A stretch of DNA of 64,000 nt from Crocinitomicaceae bacterium (lineage in GTDB: Bacteria > Bacteroidota > Bacteroidia > Flavobacteriales_D > Crocinitomicaceae): contig JAQWFQ010000024.1 of assembly GCA_029238665.1 (NCBI GenBank), positions 62,001 to 126,000 on the forward strand, read 5' to 3'. Shown here piece by piece: positions 29,127 to 37,664 of the stretch. The position numbers were made by a program, and so were the translations under genes. Position 1 is the first letter of the stretch. Each line of letters starts with the position of its first letter. The notes below the pieces were generated by a model, which was not told where the DNA came from, did no database searches, and worked only from the letters and a program-made list of their open reading frames with translations.

Positions 29127-29450
29127 ATGGCTAATAAGTGGGGAATACCAATAGACGTAGAAAACTTTGTTTTACAAAGAGACAAAACCTGTGTGTATTG
29201 CGATGTTGAATTTGATAACACAATTCGAAAGTTTAAACAGTCTTGGGAACACATTGTCAATGATATTAGAATCAATGGTTCTGATAATATTGCTCTGTGC
29301 TGTGTTTCTTGTAATGCGAGCAAGGGAGCTAAAGACCTTGAAGTTTGGCTTACTACAGAGTACTGTAAGAAGAAAAATATAACTCCTAAAAATGTAGCCG
29401 AAGTAGTAAGGGCGGCATTAATCAAGAAACCAGCTCTACGAACTACTTAA
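29127..29450 (+). CDS. HNH endonuclease
   Basis: A 107-residue single-domain HNH protein. Motifs: two Cys pairs, CVYC (about 22-25) and CVSC (about 56-59), around WEHIVND (the HNH His) and ASKGAKDLEVW. These are the zinc and catalytic residues of the HNH fold. It stands alone between minus-strand genes, without a methyltransferase, homing-site context or phage genes nearby. It could be a chromosomal nuclease of unknown role, a remnant of a mobile element, or part of an incomplete restriction system. Confidence 0.85.
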   Translation: MANKWGIPIDVENFVLQRDKTCVYCDVEFDNTIRKFKQSWEHIVNDIRINGSDNIALCCVSCNASKGAKDLEVWLTTEYCKKKNITPKNVAEVVRAALIKKPALRTT

Positions 29451-29451
29451 T

Positions 29452-29473
29452 AAAAAAGGCCACCCAGGCTGCC
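29452..29473 (-). terminator. Possible intrinsic terminator after the CotH-like gene
   Basis: On the minus strand GGCAGCC and GGTGGCC can pair imperfectly and are followed by TTTTTT. It lies about 80 nt past the stop of the 29551-32490 gene. Confidence 0.4.
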
Positions 29474-29550
29474 AGGTTTTGATATATCGAACCTTGAAAA
29501 AGAACTAGTTATTTACACTTAACAAAACAGTAATAAAATCAGAAAGTGTA

Positions 29551-32490
29551 CTATTTAGCATACATCATATACATAGAGTCAATATTGAATTGTTTTATTC
29601 CCACGTATTTTTGAGTCAAGTAATTTAGCGAAGAACCTTTCTCTAGCAAGTGTAATTGCTTCGAGTTATTGCGTTTAATAGTAGTCACAATAATTTTAGC
29701 CGGACCATATTCAGGCTTCTTTTTATACGCTGAAAAAGCATACTCACTGTTATCAATACGTAAATCTGTTACAGTTACTTCAGATAAATCTTTTGAAGCT
29801 ATAGCTATATAAGCACCATCTATATGACACCCATCAATAATCAGAGTAGAATGTTCACCTCCTGAAATACCTTTATCTCCAGCATCAAAAACTACACAGT
29901 CAACAACCTCAATTTGACTGCCCGAAAAATCCATGCAGTCATTCCCTGTATTACTAAACGTACAACCTATCACCTTTCCTGTACAGAAGTCGGCATCAAA
30001 CCCATCCGAGGTTGTTTCACTCACTGAACAATTCTTCATTGTAAAATCACATTGAATAAGGTTTAAACCATCCTCACTATGATTTTTCTCAAAATGACAA
30101 TCATCTAACGTTAACTTAGACTTAAAGAGTGTTACTGCTCCTGTTAATGAATGCATGTTTTTGGTAAGTGACTTCAAACCTTCAAACCGAGTAAACGTCA
30201 TACTTGACGATGTGTTTGGAGCACTTATGGTTATCCCATTGGCTGAAGAGTCCGATGAATAAATATGAATTTGATCCGTTTTAACCCCATCAAAGCTTAC
30301 TGGAGAATATGAAATAATTGCCGCATTATTCTTAATGTTTAACGCAACCCCTTGTTCAATAATAAAACGAAACCCCTTAGGAATAATCATATCATTAGAT
30401 AAAGAATAACTCCCTGATTTAATCAAGAAATCTCCCGTTGAATTTCGGGTTACAAATGATGGGATCTGCTCCTGGACAAATCGAATATCTTTAGGGGCAT
30501 CCCATTTATTTACACGTGCACTGAAAATTTTATCACCACAATTAGCAGCAGTATAAAATACTTTTTTGATCTTTTGATTAAACGTGATCATCTCCTCTGT
30601 GTAAGTGTTCGAATAGCGATCTAGAGCTAAATTAGAGCATTCAATTAGTGAATCTTTGTTTGCCTTAATTGAATAACCAATTATATTAATTTTATTCCTG
30701 TGGTAATTTCGCAAACGAACCTCCATTGATTCCTGACTCTTCTTAACTACATACGCTTTTAACGCTATTTCGGTGTATAAAAACTCTTCTGTCAACGGTT
30801 TATATATATAATCTTCAGACTCAGAAATAAGCTTGTTTTTTAACGTTTCATATTCTTTTAATTGCCCCTGAATAGCCATGCAGTTTCGTTCAAAGTACGC
30901 CCTATCCAGAGAAACAGAAGGGTTCTCAAAATTTAACAATTGCTCTTGCTTCGATATTTCAGCATTCATCTCATGGAAAACCGACTTCAGATAAGATGTA
31001 TTACTGTACTGCTTCAAATACTTTATATATAAAGCTTCTAGCTCTGAATTTTCCAATGCAGACTGAACCAAGCTCCCCCTTTCTTTTCCTACACGACCCA
31101 ACCCCTCTATACGAACCTTATACTCCAACAACTCTCGCTCTGTAAAACAATCGTATGCTATAGGTTCCAACTTATTGGTTAAAGGGTTGAAATAAAACCG
31201 TTGATTATGCCATATCAAGCCATGCTTTCCATTTACAACATCGCTCAAAGCTATATATTTAGCATAGGAATCTAAATCCATGTACTCACCTAACTTATCA
31301 TCACCGTATCTGTACCTGTTCATTTGACTTTGGGCAACCTTAAATAAATTGGATAGAACAATTGATTTATACGTTCTCTTTTTCTTAAACACAGAAATAT
31401 CAGACGAAAAAAGAATTGGAGCTCCATAACTAGCACTATCATCAATCTCGTATTTGTGATGCTCCCAAACGCCACTTTCATCAAACTTAACGATTGGTGA
31501 CTCTCTCCTGTGTCTTGATTCAAGCAATTGTTTATCAAAGTGTTCCTCTAACGCATAAACTCCTTTTCTTACTCCATTTATAATCACTGGAACAAATACA
31601 TACCTAGTCGTCAGAACATCCTCTCTATCAAACAGCTTATGTGCAAACCACTCATTCATAAATCCTCTTGTAGATGGATTCTGAATAGAAAACGTCTTTA
31701 ATCCTTTGTATGCATGATCACCTTTGACTTTAATTCTAAAAGACCATTTATCGGTTTCTAAATGGTCAGTCCAATCACCCTTTAAGCGTAATTCAACAGG
31801 GATTTCCTCACCATCAATAACAATCGAAGCCTTCACATATTCTTTTTGAGCTTTCATAATAATCCCTTGGCTCAATGCCTCTTCACGAAAAGATGTAATT
31901 TTATTCAAAACACATTCATCGAACTTAAGCTCAAGTGCTTCATGAGAAATATCAGGGGCCGTGTTATTTGAATAATACTTAACAGTTACATCATCAAAGT
32001 AGACAGCCTCCTTATTGGGATTATGCGCATACAACTTTAACATTTCAGAATCTTCTTCTGCTAAAAAATAAGCCTCAACAAACCCCCAGTCTCCCTCATA
32101 ATATTGCACACGATTTGTTGAAACATACTTTCCGCCTTTTGACGGATCCCGAATAATTAAATGTCCAAAACCTTCTTCTGAATGCCTCCAGGCAGAAAAT
32201 AGAATAACATCGCCTTTTTTTATGTTACTAAAGGTGTGAGTAATACCAAACTCTTGATTTTCATTTAACAACGATGCATACGTTCCACTTCTTGCATGTT
32301 CTGATGTTTGATAAGCTGCGCCCGCTAACTTATAATCTTCTGCTATAAAGTCCTCACCGCTAACACTTTCTAAATCTGACGTAAAAATTAACACACCATT
32401 GTTTTCATTTGTATTACTCAGGTAAAAAAAATAACCTATTACCCCCGTAATAAATAAAAACAGAACAAAGAACTTCACGCGAATATTCAT
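29551..32490 (-). CDS. Membrane-anchored CotH-like kinase with beta-helix domain
   Basis: A 979-residue protein with an N-terminal membrane anchor (about 7-24). Residues about 30-175 look like a carbohydrate-binding beta-sandwich. Then comes a CotH-like region (about 186-450): PVELRLKGDWTDHL, NGVRKGVYALEEHFDK and LEPIAYDCFTE. CotH proteins are atypical kinases that phosphorylate surface proteins. After a charged helical segment, about 690-940 form a right-handed parallel beta-helix with short repeating turns (CHFEKNHSEDGLNLIQC, CTFSNTGNDCMDFSGS). No T9SS tail is seen. It is divergent from the GT39-like gene at 32566. Substrate and activity are unknown. Confidence 0.75.
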   Translation of the reverse strand: MNIRVKFFVLFLFITGVIGYFFYLSNTNENNGVLIFTSDLESVSGEDFIAEDYKLAGAAYQTSEHARSGTYASLLNENQEFGITHTFSNIKKGDVILFSAWRHSEEGFGHLIIRDPSKGGKYVSTNRVQYYEGDWGFVEAYFLAEEDSEMLKLYAHNPNKEAVYFDDVTVKYYSNNTAPDISHEALELKFDECVLNKITSFREEALSQGIIMKAQKEYVKASIVIDGEEIPVELRLKGDWTDHLETDKWSFRIKVKGDHAYKGLKTFSIQNPSTRGFMNEWFAHKLFDREDVLTTRYVFVPVIINGVRKGVYALEEHFDKQLLESRHRRESPIVKFDESGVWEHHKYEIDDSASYGAPILFSSDISVFKKKRTYKSIVLSNLFKVAQSQMNRYRYGDDKLGEYMDLDSYAKYIALSDVVNGKHGLIWHNQRFYFNPLTNKLEPIAYDCFTERELLEYKVRIEGLGRVGKERGSLVQSALENSELEALYIKYLKQYSNTSYLKSVFHEMNAEISKQEQLLNFENPSVSLDRAYFERNCMAIQGQLKEYETLKNKLISESEDYIYKPLTEEFLYTEIALKAYVVKKSQESMEVRLRNYHRNKINIIGYSIKANKDSLIECSNLALDRYSNTYTEEMITFNQKIKKVFYTAANCGDKIFSARVNKWDAPKDIRFVQEQIPSFVTRNSTGDFLIKSGSYSLSNDMIIPKGFRFIIEQGVALNIKNNAAIISYSPVSFDGVKTDQIHIYSSDSSANGITISAPNTSSSMTFTRFEGLKSLTKNMHSLTGAVTLFKSKLTLDDCHFEKNHSEDGLNLIQCDFTMKNCSVSETTSDGFDADFCTGKVIGCTFSNTGNDCMDFSGSQIEVVDCVVFDAGDKGISGGEHSTLIIDGCHIDGAYIAIASKDLSEVTVTDLRIDNSEYAFSAYKKKPEYGPAKIIVTTIKRNNSKQLHLLEKGSSLNYLTQKYVGIKQFNIDSMYMMYAK

Positions 32491-32565
32491 CTGACAATTT
32501 TAATACTTTTAGTCCTAAAAAAGAATGAAAATAAACGTTAATTTAGATTTCACCAGAAAAACCCT

Positions 32566-34152
32566 ATGCTTAATTTTCATTTTTCTTTAGGTCAAATAAT
32601 ACCACTCCTGGTTAGTGCATGTTTATTAATCACTTCTATTTTATCTTTTAAAAAATCAGAAAAAATAGGGCTCACCTTTTTATTCATAGGGGCTATAGCC
32701 CTTGGTTATTTTGCTTCAAACCTAAATCATTTTCTTGAAATTTGGGATGAACAGTTTCATGCATTAGTTGCAAAAAACATGTCTAAGGAGCCTTTTTCAC
32801 CAAAACTATTCCCTGAGGTTGTTTTGCCTTATCAGTATACAAACTGGACAAACAACTACATCTGGCTACATAAACAACCTCTATTTTTGTGGCAAATGGC
32901 TCTGAGCATTAAGCTTTTTGGAGCAACTGAATTCGCGGTTCGTTTTCCAAGTATAATACTACATGCAATCATCCCCCTGTTTGTCTATCGAATTGGAAAA
33001 ATTACACTAAATAAAGAAATCGGTTTTATTGCTGCTGTCTTAATCACGACTTCTTATTTTCCATTGGAATTGATTACTGGAAGGTATGCAACCGATCACA
33101 ATGACATTTCCTTTTTATTCTATGTTACAGGGAGCTTTTGGGCCTGGTTTGAATATCAACGTTCTAAAGATTTTAAGTACCTGATTTTTATTGGACTATT
33201 TTCAGGGTGTGCCGTGTTAGTTAAATGGTTAATGGGGTTAATTATATACGTGATTTGGACTATTACAAACCTAATAAGCTATCGTTTGTTATTTTTAAAA
33301 AAAGCTTACTCCCTCCCTTTAATTCAAGCATCATCAATAAGCCTACTGGTTTTTTTACCCTGGCAGTTTTACATTCATTGGAGGTTTCCAAAAGAAGCTA
33401 GTTACGAATTAAACTTAAACGGGCAGCATTTTTTTAACGCTATAGAAGGGCATTCAGGGGATTTTACGTTTCACTTTACAGATGGTTTATCAATTCTTTA
33501 TGGCTCTGGAGACGCTGTTCCTTTTTTACTCTTAACAGGTCTTATACTTGCAATTCAAAAATGCAACAACCTAAATAGCCGTCTATTTATAGGTACATCT
33601 GTTGTCTTTACCTATTTATTTTTCAGTTTTGCAGCAACCAAAATGATTGCCTTCCCTCTAACAGTAATGCCCTTCATGTATTTAGGGTTAGCTACACTAA
33701 TTTATTTCGTAATTGATTTTGTCGCCCTAAAGTTGAAGGTAAAAGCGATCTCTATTATTGGTATTCCACTCTTAACGATTCTAATCTCTTTTACTGCATT
33801 AAACCTTAATCGCTTAGAAAACTACCATACCAATTGGAAACAAAATGACAATCAAAACTGGGCTGTCAAGACAAAAGAAAAGAAATTTATACTCCAGTTA
33901 AAAAACCTGTTAAACGATGGACAGCATCTAGTTTTCAACTGTAACAAAGCCTTCTTTTCAAACATTTCAATTATGTTTTACACCAACCATTTAGCCTACA
34001 TAAAAACCCCTTCAAAGCAAGAAATAGAACACTTAAAAAAGAAGAAGAAAAAAATAGCCGTAATTGACGATGGTACCTTACCAATATATATCCTCCATGA
34101 CAATTCCATCAAGAAAATTCCCAGTAAAGAAGTAAAACCAAAGGTTAATTAA
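32566..34152 (+). CDS. GT39/ArnT-like membrane glycosyltransferase
   Basis: A 528-residue polytopic membrane protein with about 11 hydrophobic segments. The first periplasmic loop carries the Asp-Glu pair EIWDEQFHALVAKNM (Asp61, Glu62), the catalytic signature of the PMT/ArnT superfamily, followed by HKQPLFLWQMALSIKLFGATEF. These enzymes move sugars from polyprenyl-phosphate carriers to lipid A or proteins. The C-terminal 100 residues form a small soluble domain. It is followed at 34 nt by the AI-2E-type permease. Acceptor unknown. Confidence 0.85.
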   Translation: MLNFHFSLGQIIPLLVSACLLITSILSFKKSEKIGLTFLFIGAIALGYFASNLNHFLEIWDEQFHALVAKNMSKEPFSPKLFPEVVLPYQYTNWTNNYIWLHKQPLFLWQMALSIKLFGATEFAVRFPSIILHAIIPLFVYRIGKITLNKEIGFIAAVLITTSYFPLELITGRYATDHNDISFLFYVTGSFWAWFEYQRSKDFKYLIFIGLFSGCAVLVKWLMGLIIYVIWTITNLISYRLLFLKKAYSLPLIQASSISLLVFLPWQFYIHWRFPKEASYELNLNGQHFFNAIEGHSGDFTFHFTDGLSILYGSGDAVPFLLLTGLILAIQKCNNLNSRLFIGTSVVFTYLFFSFAATKMIAFPLTVMPFMYLGLATLIYFVIDFVALKLKVKAISIIGIPLLTILISFTALNLNRLENYHTNWKQNDNQNWAVKTKEKKFILQLKNLLNDGQHLVFNCNKAFFSNISIMFYTNHLAYIKTPSKQEIEHLKKKKKKIAVIDDGTLPIYILHDNSIKKIPSKEVKPKVN

Positions 34153-34185
34153 TCTGAAAACATTTATTTTGATTATTTTTAATCT

Positions 34186-35214
34186 ATGAAACTGAACAAT
34201 GTAACTTCTTGGCTTTTAACAACAACAATTGTATTGTTTGCTCTAATATATGGACAGGCAATCATCTTACCTTTTATTATTGCTATTCTTATCTGGTTTG
34301 TTGTAAAAAAAACTAGGAATTTACTCGATAAAAACTCCCTAATAAAAAAATACATTCCCTCTTGGATCAAGACAATATTAGCCTCGTTGGCCATCTTTTC
34401 TGGAATTTTCGCAATCGGTAAAATTTTAACTTCCAACATTGAAAACTTAACAGACTCCTATTCACTATACCGATCAAACATTGAAATTCTACCCCTTCGA
34501 ATTAATGAAGTTTTAAACATTAATATAAGCGCCGAACTAACAAATTTCATTCACACTTTTGATTTTACCAGTCATCTAAAACAGTTTTTTAATTCTATTA
34601 CTGAATTACTCAGCAACATGGTCATGATTATCTTTTATGTAACATTCATCTTTATTGAAGAGACCTTAATTGAGCAAAAAATAAAACTGATGTTTACCGA
34701 TCAAAAGCAGTCTGAAAATGTTCTTTCAATATTGACAAAAATTGACAAATCAATGTCAAGTTACATCAGCCTAAAGTCATTAATAAGCTTATTAAGCACT
34801 ACATTCAGCTACTTCATCCTTTTGGCCGTTGGCATTGAATCACCATTATTCTGGGCATTTTTAATCTTCATGCTTAACTTCATTCCATCAATTGGTCCAA
34901 TTATAGGAACACTACTACCTACTTTATTTTCACTTATCCAATTTGGAGAATTTATTCCTTTCTTGATTATTTTCTTTGGAATTGGATCCGTTGCAATGCT
35001 CATAGGAAATCTTGTTGAACCCAAAATAATGAGTAACACACTAAACATAAGTGCACTAGTTGCAATCTTATCCTTAGCAATTTGGGGTTCAATTTGGGGA
35101 ATTGTAGGAATGTTCTTAAGTGTCCCGATAACAGTAGCTATGATTATAGTATTCTCACAGTTTCCATCTACACGGTCAATTGCAATACTACTCTCCGAGA
35201 AGGGAAAGGTTTAA
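34186..35214 (+). CDS. AI-2E family transporter (PerM-like)
   Basis: A 342-residue polytopic protein with about eight membrane segments. Family features include the N-terminal pair of helices, a central extracytoplasmic stretch (about 85-140), FIPSIGPIIGTLLPTLFS, GNLVEPKIMS and WGIVGMFLSVPI near the end. Members export autoinducer-2 or ions, but most are uncharacterised. Its stop codon shares the four bases TTAA (35211-35214) with the stop of the convergent lhgO gene. Confidence 0.88.
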   Translation: MKLNNVTSWLLTTTIVLFALIYGQAIILPFIIAILIWFVVKKTRNLLDKNSLIKKYIPSWIKTILASLAIFSGIFAIGKILTSNIENLTDSYSLYRSNIEILPLRINEVLNINISAELTNFIHTFDFTSHLKQFFNSITELLSNMVMIIFYVTFIFIEETLIEQKIKLMFTDQKQSENVLSILTKIDKSMSSYISLKSLISLLSTTFSYFILLAVGIESPLFWAFLIFMLNFIPSIGPIIGTLLPTLFSLIQFGEFIPFLIIFFGIGSVAMLIGNLVEPKIMSNTLNISALVAILSLAIWGSIWGIVGMFLSVPITVAMIIVFSQFPSTRSIAILLSEKGKV

Positions 35215-36428
35215 TTTTCTTTTAAACCAAAGTGTTTTTCAGCTTCATCAGTAATATACCCTCCAATAGCTAACGATGCTGTTGCGGCAGGAGATGGCGC
35301 GTTCAAAACATGAATAGCATTGCCATGGTATTCAATTCTAAAATCATCTCGAGTATCGCCATCTTGCCTTAACAATAAAGCACGTACGCCTGACCTACCC
35401 GGCCTCAGATCATCCATCGTTAGCGAAGGAATCATACGCTGCAATGTTTTTAAAAATAATTTCTTAGAGAACGCTCTACGGTATTCATTGATTCCAAACC
35501 TCATATTCTTAAAAAACAACTTCCAAGTTCCCTTGTAAGTTAAAGCATCCCAAGTGTCTCTCAATGAAAAGTCCGTTTTGCCGTAACCTTCACGTTTGAA
35601 TGTGAAAACAGCATTTGGTCCACACTCAATTTCACCATTTGTCATTCGTGTAAAATGCACTCCTAAAAACGGAAAATCAGGATTTGGAACAGGGTATATT
35701 AAGTTTTTTACTTTATGAGCACCTTGCTCTGTTAATTCATAATAGTCTCCCCTAAACCCTACAACCTTCTCTTTTAAATTCACACCGTCTTTTTTTGCAA
35801 GTCGATCAGCCTGAAGGCCAGCGCAAAAGACTAAATATTTGGCTTCAAAATTAGCCTTATCAGTAACAACTGTAGATGTCTCTTCATTCTTAATGACATC
35901 CTGAACTTCATGCCCTAAAAACAGCTTGCTCTTTGACTGTATCGCTAACGCTAATTCAACCATTTTTGATGTCGCCGTTCTAAAATCAACAATTCCAGTA
36001 CAAGGAACAAGTAATCCTGCTATCCCCTCAACATATGGTTCGTGCTCTTTTAATTCCGCTCCTGTTAACTTCTTAAGACCTTCAATCTCATTCTCAAGAC
36101 CGATTTTATAAATCTTTTCCATGTTCGCCAACTCACTTTCATCTGTTGCTACCACAATTTTACCGCAAACATCATGATCAATACCATGTTCTTTTGCAAA
36201 TGCAACAAGTTCATGCCTACCTTGAATACAGTTACGGGCTTTTAATGATCCTGGCTTATAATAGAGTCCTGAGTGAATTACTCCTGAATTATGACCTGTT
36301 TGATGATCTGCAAGTTCTTCTTCTTTTTCTATCAGTACAATTTTTTGTCCTGGATATTTTTTTTGAAGCTTATAAAAGGTTGCCGCTCCGACAATCCCTC
36401 CACCAATAATTGCAATATCATACGTCAT
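35211..36428 (-). CDS. lhgO: L-2-hydroxyglutarate oxidase
   Basis: FAD-dependent oxidase of 405 residues that oxidises L-2-hydroxyglutarate to 2-oxoglutarate (DAO family). The FAD motif is GGGIVGAATFYKL (9-21), followed by HNSGVIHSGLYYKPGS (about 47-62), a strong LhgO signature, and GVHFTRMTNGEIECGPNAV and RPGRSGVRA near the end. It converges on the AI-2E permease, sharing stop bases, and has no nearby partner gene. Confidence 0.9.
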   Translation of the reverse strand: MTYDIAIIGGGIVGAATFYKLQKKYPGQKIVLIEKEEELADHQTGHNSGVIHSGLYYKPGSLKARNCIQGRHELVAFAKEHGIDHDVCGKIVVATDESELANMEKIYKIGLENEIEGLKKLTGAELKEHEPYVEGIAGLLVPCTGIVDFRTATSKMVELALAIQSKSKLFLGHEVQDVIKNEETSTVVTDKANFEAKYLVFCAGLQADRLAKKDGVNLKEKVVGFRGDYYELTEQGAHKVKNLIYPVPNPDFPFLGVHFTRMTNGEIECGPNAVFTFKREGYGKTDFSLRDTWDALTYKGTWKLFFKNMRFGINEYRRAFSKKLFLKTLQRMIPSLTMDDLRPGRSGVRALLLRQDGDTRDDFRIEYHGNAIHVLNAPSPAATASLAIGGYITDEAEKHFGLKEN

Positions 36429-36478
36429 AGTATCTGTATTTTGTCTTAATTTGTCGGTAAAATTAATGATTCATCGCT

Positions 36479-37612
36479 TTGGAAAACAATAAAACAGATA
36501 ATTTATCACTTCCTTTTTACGAGAACTTAACTGGCTTACGGTTTATTGGTGCGCTATCCGTATTTCTATTTCATAGTTTCACACTAGGCAGAGAGGTTTG
36601 GGGTGATTTTTTTCACCACCCTATTTTTACAGGAGTATTTAAACTACTAAGTAAAGGGCACCATGGTGTTGGATTGTTTTTCGTTCTTAGCGGTTTCTTA
36701 ATCACATCACTGCTCTTAAATGAAGCAAATCAAAACGGTCAAATTAATGCCTTTAATTTTTTTATGCGAAGGCTACTCCGAATCTGGCCATTATACTTCC
36801 TTGTTCTTTTTTTTGGATTCATTCTATTTCCATTACTACCACAAGGAATCGAAACTAAAAACTCACTATTCCACTACATTATTTTCCTTTCAAATTTTGA
36901 AGAAATATGGTCAGGTTGGAGAGATTCTATCAGCTTTTTAACCGTTACCTGGTCTGTTAGCATTGAAGAGCAGTTTTACATGACTTGGGTAGCCTTAATT
37001 ACACTTATCCCAGCTATACAAAAAGGGAAATATTATTCTGTCTATTTTGTTTTATTAATTCTCGTGAGCATTCTATTTAGAGCACTCCACATTGATGATG
37101 AACGAATCATCTATTTCCATACGCTCTCAGTTATTAGCGATTTAGCAATTGGAGGATTATTAGCCCTTGTTGTCATCAAAACGAATTGGTTAACCCACTT
37201 TAGCAAGTTGTCAAAATTTAAACTCGTTATAACTTACCTTGTTGGCGGAGCTATATTATTACTCTCCCCTACTATTTTTAAAGGCTACCTCATTAGTATA
37301 GAGCGTTTGTATATTGGCTTATTTTTTGCTTTTATAATTTTTGAACAAGTTTATTGTACACACTCTTTCTATAAAGCAGATAAAATTTTAGGCTTTTTTA
37401 AATTGGGGAAAATTAGTTATGGGCTATACATGTACCATTGTATCGTTATTTATTTCACTCAAAACATAATGGTACACTATGGATTTCAAGATTCCATTTT
37501 AGGCTTCATAGCATTCTTATTTTTAGCGGGGTATATAACCTTAATTATAAGTCGACTAAGCTATACTTATATTGAATCGCCTATACTTAAACTCAAAAAA
37601 CACTTTCGATAA
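36479..37612 (+). CDS. Acyltransferase 3 family protein (OafA/YrhL-like)
   Basis: A 377-residue polytopic protein with about ten membrane segments. Conserved features: LTGLRFIGALSVFLFHS with the catalytic His, HHGVGLFFVLSGFLIT, FFMRRLLRIWPLYFL and VTWSVSIEEQFY. The family O-acylates cell-surface polysaccharides using cytoplasmic acyl-CoA. The start is TTG at 36479: a TGA lies four codons upstream and no ATG lies in frame before the conserved region. It is divergent from lhgO, 50 nt apart. Acceptor is unknown. Confidence 0.88.
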   Translation: MENNKTDNLSLPFYENLTGLRFIGALSVFLFHSFTLGREVWGDFFHHPIFTGVFKLLSKGHHGVGLFFVLSGFLITSLLLNEANQNGQINAFNFFMRRLLRIWPLYFLVLFFGFILFPLLPQGIETKNSLFHYIIFLSNFEEIWSGWRDSISFLTVTWSVSIEEQFYMTWVALITLIPAIQKGKYYSVYFVLLILVSILFRALHIDDERIIYFHTLSVISDLAIGGLLALVVIKTNWLTHFSKLSKFKLVITYLVGGAILLLSPTIFKGYLISIERLYIGLFFAFIIFEQVYCTHSFYKADKILGFFKLGKISYGLYMYHCIVIYFTQNIMVHYGFQDSILGFIAFLFLAGYITLIISRLSYTYIESPILKLKKHFR

Positions 37613-37644
37613 AAAAAGGGAACAGTTAAAAACCATTCCCCTTA
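37611..37644 (-). terminator. Intrinsic terminator after the PNGase-like gene
   Basis: On the minus strand AAGGGGAATGG pairs with CTGTTCCCTT (with a bulge) around TTTTTAA and is followed by a T run. It sits between two convergent genes and could act on both strands. Confidence 0.6.
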
Positions 37645-37664
37645 TTCCATTTTTTAAAGTAAAA

